Source: Zizania palustris (Eukaryota > Streptophyta > Magnoliopsida > Poales > Poaceae). Taken from it: a stretch of 64,000 nt of DNA. The stretch is taken from NCBI GenBank assembly GCA_019279435.1, contig JAAALK010000286.1, positions 29,263,712-29,327,711 on the forward strand, read 5' to 3'. Of the stretch, positions 46,892-58,680 are shown piece after piece (within the stretch, counting starts at the first letter, position 1; every line of letters begins with the position of its first letter). The notes beneath the pieces were generated by a model. The model was not told where the DNA came from and did no database searches. It was given only the letters and a program-made list of their open reading frames with translations. The position numbers and the translations under genes are program-made.

Positions 46892-47307
46892 GGGGGAGTT
46901 GTGTAGCACTCCATGAGCTTCTGTTATATGATTAATTGCTTTTACAAGTATATTCTTTATTATGCCTTTGAAGTATTTTCTTTAATACTGTTGATTATAT
47001 TTGGCTTGAATACATCTGATATCTAATATGAGCATGGCTTTTATTTGTGAAAATGATCACTGCTTAGTCTAGAAACTAGTATGAATATGTTGAGTGCTTT
47101 TGCTATCTTTTACATACCTGGTAGCTAGGTCCTTTTCACTTGGATGCTAATACGCAACTTGATCTTATCAAAAATATTGTCTTGAAAATTAAAAATTAAA
47201 AAATGAAAATGATTGATACTCATACTGTGTTGAGATAAAATTGAAAAGATCCAAGTGGGTTTGCTTTGTCGCACCACTTTGTTCTGGACTGCTTACCATA
47301 GCACTTT
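46892..47307 (+). other. 3' untranslated region of element A
   Basis: Begins GGGGGAGTTGTGTAG and shares blocks with 3902-4345 of element 1 (for example TTGGATGCTAA, TTGAAAAGATCCA, TTCTGGACTGCTTACCAT). It breaks off after GCACTTT at the CACTA insertion. Pol is missing between gag and this region. Confidence 0.75.
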
Positions 47308-47814
47308 CACTACTACAAATCGCTACTGTAGTGGCGTTGGAGTTTTCCACTGTAGTGGATGCCCGCCACTAGAGTTGCTAGTGCTGATGGCAGCACAACG
47401 CCCGCCACTACTATTGGTGAAGTAGTGGCGGTCGGTGCTGACGTCATCCCAGACCGCCACTATTTTACCAATAGCAATGGCGGGCGTTGGTGCTGCCCGT
47501 CGCTGCTACGCTGTCTACCACTAAAGTATCGAGTACATCACTTGCGACCGCCACTACTATTCTGTCTATAAATGCACAACTTCTTCCTCCCCGAGCTCTA
47601 CTGGAGTTCGCATTTAATTTTGTCCGTACAATGGCGACAAAAATCTAGATAAAGAGGGGGAGGCTTTGTTTTCGTTTCTTTTGAAGGATTTCATTCTAGG
47701 AGGTAAATCCATGCCGAATCTCACATTTATTTTGTATTTAATCATGTATATAATGAGTTATTAGCGTTTTACTAATTTAGGGTTTGTGAATAGAAATTTT
47801 CAAATAATCTTCCA
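47308..47814 (+). mobile_element. CACTA DNA transposon F, left end
   Basis: Starts CACTACTACAAATCGCTACT inside the 3' region of element A, after TTT (47305-47307), the probable 3-bp target site. The terminal CACTACTACAAA is followed by repeated GTAGTGGCGG / CCGCCACTA words in both orientations, the subterminal repeats typical of CACTA elements. Only about 0.5 kb is visible before element E. The other end and any transposase lie outside the window. Confidence 0.8.
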
Positions 47815-48503
47815 TGTTGGAACGACGGATCGGACCAGCAGGTTTCCTTAGTGAGAATAAGGGTAGTGTATTCAATGCTCCTTGTGCATGTCCCTTACAA
47901 CTACAGTTGAGGGGTATTTATAAGGCGCCCCGTCTAGAGGGCCAAGCACCTCTGGACCGCCAACAGCTACACGGTCAACCGCCGGTCGACAATACAGACA
48001 AAACGGGCTATACATAGTATAGACAGGAAGATTCGACTCTGACAGCATATCAGCCAAATCGGGCACTGCCTACGCCGCCCGACACGGTTCACAGGATCGC
48101 GATCCTGTCTCCCCGTGTACTTGTCCCGTCCTTTTTCCACCAACACTCCCTTCGGGTTCGCCACTGCGGGCCGAGGGAGGGCCTCCGGCAATTCCCCCCG
48201 GAGGGCGGCCTCTAGCAGCCTTCTCCCGGAGGGTGGCCTCCGGCATCTCTCTCCCGGGGGTGGCCTCCGGCGTCCTCCTGCCGGAGGGCGGCCTCCGGCA
48301 TCCTTCTCCCGGAGGTTGACCTCTGGTATCCTTCTGCCGGAGGGTCGGACCTCCGGTATCCTTCTCCCGGAGGGTGGCCTACGGTATCCTTCTCCCGGAG
48401 GGTGGCCTCCGGTATCATTCTCCCGGAGGATGGCCTCCGGCGCTAGGCTTCGGACCCCCTGGTTGTGGGCCCACTTCAGTCATCGGGATTATCTCCCCCA
48501 ACA
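47815..48503 (-). repeat. 3' LTR of element E
   Basis: TGTTGGAACGACGG to TCTCCCCCAACA, 689 bp. The start TGTTGG and end CCCCCAACA match D, as does the adjoining purine tract. TATA-like box TTATAAATAC on the minus strand at 47914-47923. Confidence 0.88.
48183..48445. repeat. 28-30 bp minisatellite in the LTR of element E
   Basis: About eight units of the form CTCCCGGAGGGTGGCCTCC plus GGTATCCTT, slightly varied. It lies in the U3 side of the LTR in element orientation. D has no such repeat. Confidence 0.8.
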
Positions 48504-48952
48504 GTAGCCCCTCGCTTCTTTCCTCTCGGGAGCCCTGCGTTAAGAGAGGGTGGAAGCGCACATGATAATTCCTATAACTTTCATAAGGACGTAACTTACA
48601 TTGGGGTGCCGGGTCTGGCCGCAGCGTGGCCCCCTTCGACGGACGCGGAGGAGCTCCGAAGCGGGGAGGCGTGACCGGGCTCGGAGGTTGAGGACCGCTT
48701 CGAATCCTCTTTCCGACGGGTTGAGAGGAGTGTGACCGGGCTCGCCGGGTGCATGCGCACCTTGACCGGGGGCCTCTGGCCCCGAGGAGGTGGCCAGGCA
48801 CCGCCAGAAGCGGTTAATGCGTGTGCAAACGGCATCGGGGAGGCGAACCGCCAGGGAGCCGCCGTGCCCCGATGCGCCGGTTTGGCCTTAAATGCGGTGC
48901 CATGCAACCGCCGCGTTCACACGAATCGGAAGAGGAACCGACGACCTTGAAG

Positions 48953-48962
48953 CTTAAATACA
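48953..48962 (+). promoter_or_regulatory. TATA-like box of the antisense gene of element E
   Basis: CTTAAATACA, 123 bp before the ATG at 49076, matching the position of the box at 34914 in D. Confidence 0.45.
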
Positions 48963-49075
48963 ACCCGCCGCGCGGCCTGCTCTCCCTTCTTTACTTTGCT
49001 ACGCCCATTCTAGCCACTTCAGCCAACATTCGTCCCGCTTCCTGAGCTCTAAGTCCCCTCTCGCCTCCTTGAGCA

Positions 49076-52000
49076 ATGGTGAGGAGCGCCGTCCCAGCAA
49101 TGGCGATGGACCCGCGCTTCTTGCAGTGCCAGATGGCGGCGGTGGCGACAGCGACGGATTCGTCGGAGACGCGCGGCGCGCGCGAGCTCCGCCCCGCCTC
49201 AGAGCGGTTTCGGGAGCAGACCTTGGAGCTCGGCCCTTCTGCGTGTACAGAGGCGTCGATCGAGCAATCCACCAGGGCCCGCCTTGGTTTTGAGACGCCG
49301 GCGAGGAAGCCGGGCCGAGAGACGGCCCCGCAGCCGCGAGAAGGCGAGGTCGTCGTCTTTGAAGCTTTCTTCAACGCGGGGCTGGGGTTCCCCGCTTCGG
49401 AGCTCCTCGCCGGGGTGCTGGACGCATTCCACCTGGAGCTCCCGCAACTATCTCCCAACGCCGTGGCCCGCCTCGCCATTTTCGAGTGGGCCATGCGCGC
49501 CGAAGGCTGCGAAGGGAGGGCGGAGGTCTTTGCGGAGATGCACGATGCTCTCTGCCAGCCGAAGAAGAAGGGAGGCCAGATACTGGCTTTCAGAAGCATC
49601 AACTTCCAGCTCCGAAGGAAGTACGCGGATTCCTTCCCGGCGAAGGCCACCAACGATAGGTGGTACTCGAAGTGGGTGAACCGGTGGTTCTACGTCCGCG
49701 TGGGGCTTAGCTCCGGCCTCGCCGGGATCCCGCGCCACATTTGGTTCCGGAGGGAAGCGCGCATCGAGACCAACGCCGGCTCGATCTCCGCGAGGATCCA
49801 GCTTCTCCAGATCGTCGCCCGCCGAATGAGCATGCGCGACTTGGCGGAGGAGTTCGTGGCCCTCGAGATTCCTCCGCTGAAGGAGGAATGGCCGGCGTCG
49901 CTCCGGAGCAGTCGGGACGAGTCGATGCCAGTGGAGCTCTCCCGCCAACTTGGTAAGTGTCCACCCCCATCAACTTCATTCCCGTCTTTCGTGTCCGAGG
50001 GGTGCTCCAGTCCTGATAATCGAATGTAGGGTCGCTCGTTGCCCGGACCCCCGAGGAGGTGGCCCGCATGACGGAGAGGATTCTCGGAGTCCCTACCGCA
50101 GCCGGGCGCACCCGGCGACTGGAGTTGGTGGGCTCTTGGGAGCGCTCCAACAGAGTGTGAGGGGCGCTCGAGCTCTCGCCTCCGCCTCTTCCGGAGGGTG
50201 AGGTCCTCCAGGATGTTTCGAAGAGGAAGATAGGCGACCCCGATGGTGGCCTCTCTCCTCGCCGCCCCCCAAGAAGAAGAAGATAGTGAAGGGTCCAAGG
50301 CAGCTTTCTCCGGGACGCTCCTCTGCCTCCCACTCCGAGTGGGGAGGTTCCAGCGATGGGGCCCAGTCGGAGTTAGGGGACCATTTGATAATTCCGAACC
50401 CGACCCCGTCGGTTCGGCCGAGCGCTGGAAGGACCGAAGATGCGCCCCCTCGCTCGGGCCCGAAAGAGCCCGCGCCGGGGGCTGGGCAGGAGGCGCCCGT
50501 CATCGGAGCGACGCCGCGTCCCGAGACCGCTCCCTCGCGCGAACCGACTTCGGAGGGGGGCTCCGCCGGCTCCCATGGAAGCAGGGCGACAGACAGCATG
50601 GACCGCGGGGGGTTGGCTGACCCGCTCGGCGCCGTTGAGAAGAGCGCCGACATAGAGGCCAAGCTCGCCGCGGCGGCGGCGAGCTCCCCGGTGAACTCCA
50701 TCGACATCCCCTTCTACCGTCTGAGCCCGTTAGGGCCCATCCAGCTTCAGGAGGACCTTGCCGACGCTGCGGACGAAGGTACGATAGCTTTCCCATCCTT
50801 TCCCAAACGTTGGGGCCTTCTCGACCTTAGCTCTTGCTCTCCCGCGTAGGCACATCGGCCCAGGGCGCCGAACCAGTCGCCCCGCTTCCCGACGACACTC
50901 CGGATGCGAGGTCCGGAGCCCCTGTCGGTACGAGGAGGGCCCCGGGCCAACAGGGTGGGACGGGGCCTGGAACCTCCGAAAGGGGCTCTCCGGAGGCCGT
51001 CGAAGACGTAGGGATCCGGCCTTAGCCCCCTTCCGATCCTCGACGCGCGCGCGCCACTGTGCCCCTCCTGCGCCCCTTCCTGGCGGATGGTTAGGACTTC
51101 ACGTCTAGGGTGGCCCTGGTCCATGACTATTACTTGCGGCTACGTGAGGCCCCGGTGATAGATGAACTGGGGCTATCAGACGGCCTGGACCTCGGCAAGG
51201 CCATCGAGACTGTAGCGGGCCAGGTACCTTCTTGGAGTGCATCCGATGAGCCCCTAGCTCTTTTTCTGATCATCTTCCTTGCGCGCAGGTGGTGGCATTG
51301 GCGCAGGGGCAGCTGATTGCCCTGCTCTCCGAACGCCAACGCCGTGAGGCGGATGTCGCGGAACTCGCGGCCCGAGCGGATACCGTGGAGAGACTGGCTC
51401 GCGAGCGGTCATCGGAGGTCGAAGCCCTCTGGCTCTAGGCAGCGAGGGTCGAAGCACTCGAGGCCCAAGTGGCGGAGATGGACTCCCTCAAGACCCGCGT
51501 CGCGGAGTTGGAGGGGATCCGTGCTCGGGCCGAGCGAGCCGACAAGCTGGAGGCGGAAATCGACGCCCTCCGAGCCCGAGCTGCCGAAGCAGAGGGGATT
51601 CGGTCCCGGGCCGCAGAAGCGGAGCGGCTCGAGGGGGAGTTTTCCGTGCTCCGGACCCAAGCCTCGGAGGCGGCAGCTAACGCCGAAGACCTCAAGGCCC
51701 GGATGGCCCAGATGGAGCGGGTCGAGGTGGACCTCACCGCCCAGAATGGGGAGGTGACCGAGGTGCTTGCCGAGGCAGGGAAGATGGCGGCTGACACCGC
51801 GGAGTCCCTCCGGAAGGTGCTGGCGTGCTACGGCACTGGATGCACCGCGTTTGACATCGCCCGGGAGCCCCTGGTCCATCGGGTGAAGTTCATCCAATCC
51901 GTCGTCCGGCAAATACACCTTACCGTGGTGCAGTATGGCGAGGTGTCTGCTTGGGTGGCCGCTTATGGGATTCTTCGGCATCTCGAAGCGTCTGGGCTTC

Positions 52001-52789
52001 CTCTTCCTTCGTCTTCGAGCCTGCATCCGGTCACCTTCGTGGGGATCACATCCGGACGCCGAGCCTTGCGCTGAATCAGTCCTGGAGGGTGCTCAAGGCA
52101 GTCTGGCAGACTGAGGGTCCCAAAGCGATCAAGGCTTGGCTGGAGGAGGCGCTCCGCACACGTGGTCCTCCGGCTCCCTCGAAGCCTTCGGTCCCGGCCC
52201 GTCAGCAGGACCCGAAGGTGTAGCTTCTTCAGAATCTATCGTTGTCTTAGCCTGTAATAGCTTAGGAAACTTAATCATATATTAATAAAGAGTACTTTCT
52301 GGGGCTCACTCAGGGTGTCCGTGATTGCGACTGCGATGTCGAAGTGCTTGAATTTGACGACGCCCTTCGACATCGATGGGCTATCTTCGAAGTTCTTAGA
52401 GCGAACCGGCTTGCGCGCTTCATTCTTCCGCGTAGCAGTGACGGGCGCGCGGACCCCGACGTCCTTCGAGGGGTTCTGAACCATGTCAAGGAAGAAGATA
52501 GAGGGCCCCGCTCCCTGTCTTCGTCTCTCGAACCGGTTGACTAGTCTGACATGGAAGACGGCTTGGACGAAGCGCCCCCCGGGGGGGCGATCTGCGCAGC
52601 TGGGCCCAACTTCAAGAAGACCAGATGGCCTTTCGCGCCCAGAAGAAGGAGGAGGAGTGAAGGAAGAGGAAGGAGAGGTCCGCGCAAACCGCGCCCGGGC
52701 CTTCGACCGAAGCGCGCTCTGGCTCGGGTGGCCCCTCCGACCGAGGGGGCCTTCGGTTCTTGCTTGGCTTGGATGAGAACTTCTCTTGA
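49076..52789 (+). pseudogene. Antisense gene of element E: 'Transposase_28'-like domain plus coiled coil
   Basis: Homologous to the D gene along its length. Exons: 49076-49952, 50030-50778, 50850-51223, 51289-52217 and 52314-52789, all with GT-AG introns; E has one more intron (50779-50849) than D. Exon 1 carries EVVVFEAFFNAGLG, LPQLSPNAVARLAIFEW, NDRWYSKWVNRWFY and SMRDLAEEFVALEIP. Exon 4 is a coiled coil with repeated AELEGIRARAE-like units and the segment GILRHLEASG. The protein end GLRFLLGLDENFS is in a shifted frame. Breaks: TGA at 50158 where D has Trp, a shift in a C-run near 50266, TAGs near 51023, 51092 and 51436, a shift near 52015, and a stop and shift after 52540. Role unknown. 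Confidence 0.83.
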
Positions 52790-53004
52790 TTCTTCTCTTT
52801 TGTCTTTGATTTGTAATAAACATCGTACGCCCTCCTCGTTTCCAATATGTGCGGTTGAAGTCTTTCGCCTTGCTCCTTCCCTTCCCCCCTCCTTAGCAGG
52901 TAGTCGGTTTGCCGGCTGGGCGCTAACCAGCTAGGAGGAAGGCGCGGTGAATGCATCTCGCGTACGGGGGCAGCATACTTTGGACGGGATCTAGGGATCC
53001 GAGT

Positions 53005-53405
53005 GCGAGGGTGCGTCGAACCGGAGCTCGGGACCCAATAGCCAGGGTGCGTCGAGCCGGAGCTTGGAACCCAATAGCGAGGGTGCATCGAGCCAGAGCT
53101 CGGAACCTGATTGTGAGGGTGCGTCGAGCCGGAGCTCGGAACCCGATTGTGAGGGTGCGTCGAGCCGGAGCTCGGAACCCGATTGCGAGGGTGCGTCGAG
53201 ACGGAGCTCGGAACCCGATAGCGAGGGTGCGTCGAGCCGGAGCTAGGAACCCGATAGCGAGGGTGCGTCGAGCCGGAGCTCGGAACCCGAGAGCGAGGGT
53301 GCGTTGAGCCGGAGCTCAGAACCCGATAGCGAGGGTGCGTCGATCCGGGAGCTCGGAACCCGAGAGCGAGGGTGCCTCGAGCCGGAGCTCGGAACCCGAT
53401 TGCTT
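53005..53405. repeat. 36-bp tandem repeat between the antisense gene and pol of E
   Basis: About eleven units of GAGGGTGCGTCGAGCCGG plus AGCTCGGAACCCGATAGC. It holds the same place as the 61-bp repeat of D but is unrelated in sequence. The frames through it (for example 52951-53307) are repeat by-products. Confidence 0.88.
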
Positions 53406-53535
53406 CGGTGAAGCGAAATTCTTAGAGCCGTTGCGCGTTTCGTTCTAGGCGAAAACACCTGTCTGGTGATTTTATTACGCAATTTTGGATACAAAAGCAG
53501 GCGCTATCGGCCTCTAGCGGAATACACTGACGAGA

Positions 53536-55714
53536 CTACGGAAAGTAACACTTTAGGTGCTCCGCGTGCCAAGTATGCTTCAGCTCCTCGCCTTCTAGGG
53601 TGGTGAGCCGGTAGGAGCCTGGTCGCCCGGACCTTGTTACAATGTACGGTCCTTCGCATTTGTTGCCCAGCTTGGTGGGAGTGACCACCGCGCGAAGGAC
53701 GAGGTGCCCCGTTTGGAACTCATTGCGCTTGACCTTGGGGTCGTACCATGCCTTGGTCTCCTTCTCATACTGGGAGAGGTTGGCGATGGCTCGGAGCCGC
53801 GTCTCTTCGGCCAGGTCGAGGGAGACGGTGCACTCGTCATTGGCCTCGGGCGCTGTGACGCGTAGCGAACCAGCTCGGAGCTCCGTTGGGGTCATTGCTT
53901 CGTCGCCGAACAAGAGGCGGAATGGAGTGAAGCCGGTAGCCCGGGAAGTGGTTGTCCGGATGGACCACAAGATCTTCGGCAGTTCGTCGGGCCACAACCC
54001 TTTGGCTAAGCCAACGATGCGTTTATTGAGGCCTGAGAGGATGTGCCCATTAGCTCGCTCCACGGCCCCGTTAGACTAGGGATTCCACACGGCGGCGAAG
54101 CAGAGCTAGACTCCCAACTCGTCGCAGAATGCCCGGAAAGCCCCGGCATCGAACTGCGTTCCATTGTCCAATGTGAGCTGCATGGGTACTCCAAAACGGC
54201 ACACGATGTTCTGCCAGAAGAATTTCTGGATGCTTCGGGATGTGATGGAGGTCAGTGGCTCCGCCTCGACCCACTTGGAAAAATACTCGACGGCGACAAC
54301 AGCAAAGCGCAGGTTGCCTTCTGCTCTGGGGAGTGGTCCAATGAGTTCCATGCCCCATCGGGCCAGAGGCCACACAGGAGGGATGGGTAGCAGGCTTGCT
54401 GGGGGTCGGTGACTGCGCCGCCCCATCCACTGACAGCCTTGGCAAGTGCGGACGAGCTCTTCTGCGTCGGCAACGATAGTGGGCCAGTATACACCCTGCC
54501 GGAGAGCTTTGACCGCGAGGGCCCGTGGTGCCAGGTGGCTCCCGCACAGCCCCTCGTGGATTTCTCGGAGCATGGCCACTCCGTCCGAGTGCGAGATACA
54601 GCGGAGTAATGGGGAACATACTCCGGACTTGTATAGAATGCCATTGATGACCTCGAATGACCTTGCACGGAGCTGGAGGTGAGCTTGGCCTGGCCTAGGA
54701 TGATCATCTTCGCTGCCCGCGAGTGTGCGCAGGATGGGCTCCTGCCAATCGGTATCGACCGTACACAGGACTGGAGCTGGCCGGGCTGGCGGCGGGGGCT
54801 CATCCGAGGAGGCGGAGGTGGACGCCTCACTGCGAGGGGGTGCCGAAGGTTGGGTGATCTCCTCGAAAAAAGCCCCCGGTGGCAAGGCTTGAGCTCCTGC
54901 CCCGGCTTTGGCGAGGGCGTCAGCTTGGCCGTTTTTGCCTCGCGGGATGTTTTGGACGGATATACCCTTGAAGGATGCCTCGAACTTGCGGATGGAGTCG
55001 AGGTAGGAGGCAAGGTCTGGGTGCTTAGCCTAGAAACTCTTGTCGATGTGCCCAGCGACTACTTGGGAATCGGTCTTGACGACCACACGCGCTGCTCCCA
55101 GCGCGTGCGCCTTGCGGAGACCCAAGAGGACCCCTTCGTACTCGGCGATATTGTTGGTGGCCTTGAAGCTTAGCTGAGCAGAATACAGGGCCTGCTGGCC
55201 GGAGGGGGAGATGATGACTGCTCCGGCCCCAGCCCCTAAAGCCTGGTAAGCACCGTCCGAAAAGACGGTCCAGACCCCCTCGCTTGCTTCGGCGCCTGCG
55301 CGCTCGGGGGCCATCGTCCACTCCGCGACGAAGTCGGAGAGGATTTTGGACTTGATGTCTGTCCGGGCGACATAGGAGATCCCGAATGGGGCCAACTCCA
55401 CCGCCCAGTTTCCGATGCGGCGGGTGGCGTCCTTGTTCCGGAACATGTCGCCTAGCGGGTAGGCAGTCGGGATGATGACATCGTGAGCCAGGAAGTAGTG
55501 TCGGAGCTTCCGGGATGCCATGACGAGGGCGTAGGCCACCTTTTCGAGCTCGGAGAACCTAGCCTTAGCTCCGGTGAGGGCTTCGGAAACGAAGTAGACG
55601 GGGCGTTGGATCAGCCTCCCGTCGAGTTTCTCCTCTTGGACTAAAGCCGCACTCGCTGCCTTTGCCGGAGGCGGCGAGGTAGAACAATAAAGGACTGTCG
55701 GCCTGGGGTGTGGC
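53536..55714 (-). pseudogene. pol: Element E Pol, C-terminal part (RNase H and integrase)
   Basis: Minus-strand pieces match D Pol: second RNase H (VFSDGAYQALGAGAGAV, NIAEYEGVLLG, VKTDSQVVAGH), integrase zinc site (EIHEGLCGSHLAPRAL, CQGCQWMGRRSHRP), core (ARWGMELIGPLP, where D has GMDL; LTLDNGTQFDAG; SNGAVERANGH), and a C-terminus ending HAEHLKCYFP at 53536. TAG stops at 54076, 54106 and 55030 all stand where D has Gln. A frameshift lies near 55665. It is cut at GAGGG (55715-55719), the target of element C, and resumes at 63043. Confidence 0.9.
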
Positions 55715-55719
55715 GAGGG

Positions 55720-57265
55720 TGTAGGACCGAAAGTAGCGACCAGAGGGGGGGTGAATGGGCGCCTAAAAATTTCTTGGTAAACTATGATCTAATCCCACCA
55801 CCTAAATAAACTTAACCAGATAAATAATAATTGAAAAGCAAATTTTAGGAATTAAAGTTATCTAAAAATAAAATACTAATTAATGGAATAAAATATGGAT
55901 CACCCAAAAATTAATTCAGAAATAACCTAAAAATATTTCACGCGAAAGAAGGAAAAATTATCACAACTAATAAATTTTTCTTTTATTTTATATGAGCAGA
56001 TTAAACAGATCTATTTAAATAAATAATACGAGATAACTACTAAGCAGATTAAAAGTTAACTATGATATGAATTTTTATGCTTATACAATAAAACTAACAA
56101 ATAAAATTATTACTAGATACTTAATCAGATTTAATCTAATCAGGAATTAAAGTTGATATAATTGAAACCCTGAAAAATAGTAGATTAGAAGACTAACTTG
56201 CATGGCTTCTCTCACCTCCGACTGTGCTGCCTCTGCTGCCCGCGTGCTGCTGTGGTGCAGAAAAACGGGCTAACGACGCCAGCCGTTGGTTCCGCCTGAG
56301 CCGTTGCGCTCACGCATGTATCTCTGAAGGCTGCGTTCATCCGCTGTTTGCTATCGCTTGTAGGGGATACATGAGGCAGTGGCGATGTGAAACGAAAGCA
56401 GGCGCAGAGCGCCGACGTGCGGCGTGGAAGAAGGCTGTGCGGGGACGAATGACACGCCGAGGGCAGCCTACGCCGTTGTTGCGCCTGGTTCCTGTCACCA
56501 GCACTGTTCAAGACAAAAACTAGCGGTAGGCTAGATAGCACTAGACTGCATGCTGTGGCGCTTCCTGCCTCTGTTGGTATGCTTCTCCGCCGGACGGAAA
56601 ACAGTGCGGCGGCGTAACCAGCGAAAGAAATCATAGCGGTGTAGATAAAAAACAGGGAAGAATAGAGACGGCGGTGGACTGTAGATTGATTATGAATGAA
56701 ACAGTCAACTATCCCCAAGGAGATAGGGGCCTATTTATAGGCAAATCCTAATACATGAAAAGACTACTTTACCCTCGGATAAAAATTAAACTGACTCTAA
56801 AATAAATTCCGAAAATTACTAAACTAATCTTAGAAAAATTAACTGACTCGAATAAAAATATTCTATACTTAAAAACTAAATATTAATATCCAAAAAACGA
56901 ATTAATGATAGATTGTCAGTTTTACGCCGAAACTGACAAAGCGTCCACCGTCTTCGCACCGGGTACCCGGATTGGGCCGACCCGACCCCGCAGCTCCCTC
57001 AGCCCGGCAATCGCTCGCCGCCCGTGTACCTGAGTCAAACCCAGTTAACAGACCAGTGGATCATCTGCCGCTCCTAGCCATGTACCCGGATTGGGCCAGC
57101 CCGACTCCGCAGCTCCTCTGCCCGGCCGTCGCTCACTGCCCGTGTACCTGAGTCACATGCGCCTCAGACTCGGCAGGTCTTCATCTCTCCCTTCCATTTA
57201 CTTCCGTTGACAATCACTCATCACATCTGGAATATCAAAACCATATTCTTCAACATGGTTTCTCA
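55720..57265 (-). repeat. 3' LTR of element C
   Basis: TGTAGGACCGAAAG to AACATGGTTTCTCA on the + strand, 1,546 bp. An AT-rich left part is followed by a CG-rich block (56210-56620). The U3 end repeats GGATTGGGCC and CCCGTGTACCTGAGTCA about 119 bp apart, as in B. TATA box CTATAAATAG on the minus strand at 56731-56740. Confidence 0.95.
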
Positions 57266-57640
57266 ATCTCCCCCTTGATGAGTGCATTGTCAACACCCTT
57301 TTCAGCTCATCTCCAGAACCTGCAAAACATGTGGAAACAGGAAAACAAAAACAAAAGAAAATAGAAGAAAGAAAATAAAAGTTTAACCCTAATGACCAAA
57401 AGCCAAATAGAAGCAAGAAAAAAATGGTCATTATGGTTAACCAAAAATAAAGCCTCAAAAACAAGTGCAAATCTCAGAATTACCAACAAGAATAAACTCC
57501 CCCTGAAATAAATCCTAGAGAAAGCCGAAAATATATCCAAAATTTCTCCCCCTTGTTGACAATTGGACTCATCAAGTGAGACTAAATGCACTCTAAAGAG
57601 ACATAAACACAAACTCCCCCTGAAATGCAGCTCCCCCTCA
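57266..57640 (-). promoter_or_regulatory. Multiple polypurine tracts of element C
   Basis: Minus-strand GGGGGAG at about 57269, 57497, 57546, 57614 and 57631; the first abuts the 3' LTR. Confidence 0.8.
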
Positions 57641-58680
57641 AAATATGCCATGAATGCAGATGGGGTGCAGGTGGAGTGTGAAAAGCATGCTTCTTAGATA
57701 TGATTAACTGCAATAATAACATCTAACAGGTATAGCGAAAGATATACTGTCTAAGATACATGACATGATCAGTGCAATAGATGATATCTTAAGAAAGTCA
57801 TTAGCACACATTTTTCGATTTTTGCAAAACAAAAGCATCACCACTTTTTCTAGTAGACAAGCAAAGTAAAACATGAGATGCAAAAGCTAACTGATATCTA
57901 CCAAGATAAGCGTTGTCCAAAACAAAGTGCTTCAGCAAACTTGTCATTTTTTTCAATTTTTTTTTCAGACCTTTATATATATATATATTTTTTTCATTTC
58001 TGCCAGGGGTTATTTGCATGTCAAACCTTATGCTAACCGACCAAGTCAAGCCTAGGCCAGAACTGGACCATCAGAACCTTAAGACATTGGTCTCGGCATA
58101 CATTACACCGTCCTAGTTCATACCAAAGTGCTATGGTAAGCAGTCCAGAACAATGCAATGCGACAAAGCAAACCCACCTGGATCTTTTCTAATAATCATA
58201 AAAATGCATAAATTTTTCATTTTTCTGGGTTTTTTTATCATTTTTATAGCACATTTTTCATATTTAAAGTATATAGATGTCCAAATTGCATATCTGCATC
58301 TAAGTAAGGATCTAGCTACAAGGCATGTAAAAGATAGCGAAAGCATTCAGCCTACACATGCTAGTTACCAGAAGCAATGGTGATCATTTTTTAATTTTAA
58401 AGCATAAAAGCCATGCATATGACAAATATCAGATATATCTTGTGAACTGAACCAGAACATGATCATTGACAAGTAATCAAAAACATATACTAGCTAGAGA
58501 AAGTAAAGCAAATTAATCATATAGCAGAAGCAAGCTCAAAATGTGACTAATGATTATGCATGATATGAACGCACACAAAAAGACTCAATAATAAAAAATA
58601 AAGAAGAAAATAAAAAACTGATACCAATGAAAAGCTGACTCAAAATATCCTAAAAAGGATACACAACTCCCAAAACACGA
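57641..58680 (-). other. 3' untranslated region of element C, with the last codons of the lost pol
   Basis: Non-coding and matching element B. Right after the gag stop, the minus strand reads LGVVYPF and a stop, the very end of Pol as in B (26470). This marks the deletion junction. A short TA repeat lies near 57973-57990. Confidence 0.8.

Noticed and set aside
48183..48445. Regular repeat considered as a CRISPR array
   Set aside because: Head-to-tail 28-30 bp units without spacers inside an LTR.
49448..50707. Minus-strand frames of 160-208 codons under the E antisense gene
   Set aside because: GC-rich shadows; the + strand carries the conserved domain and splice sites.
53005..53405. Regular repeat considered as a CRISPR array
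   Set aside because: Units are directly adjacent with no unique spacers, in a plant retrotransposon; it is a minisatellite.
56212..56718. 168-codon minus-strand frame in the C LTR, repeated at 61985-62491
   Set aside because: Present twice only because the LTR is duplicated; no domain, and it lies in the CG-rich block next to the TATA box.
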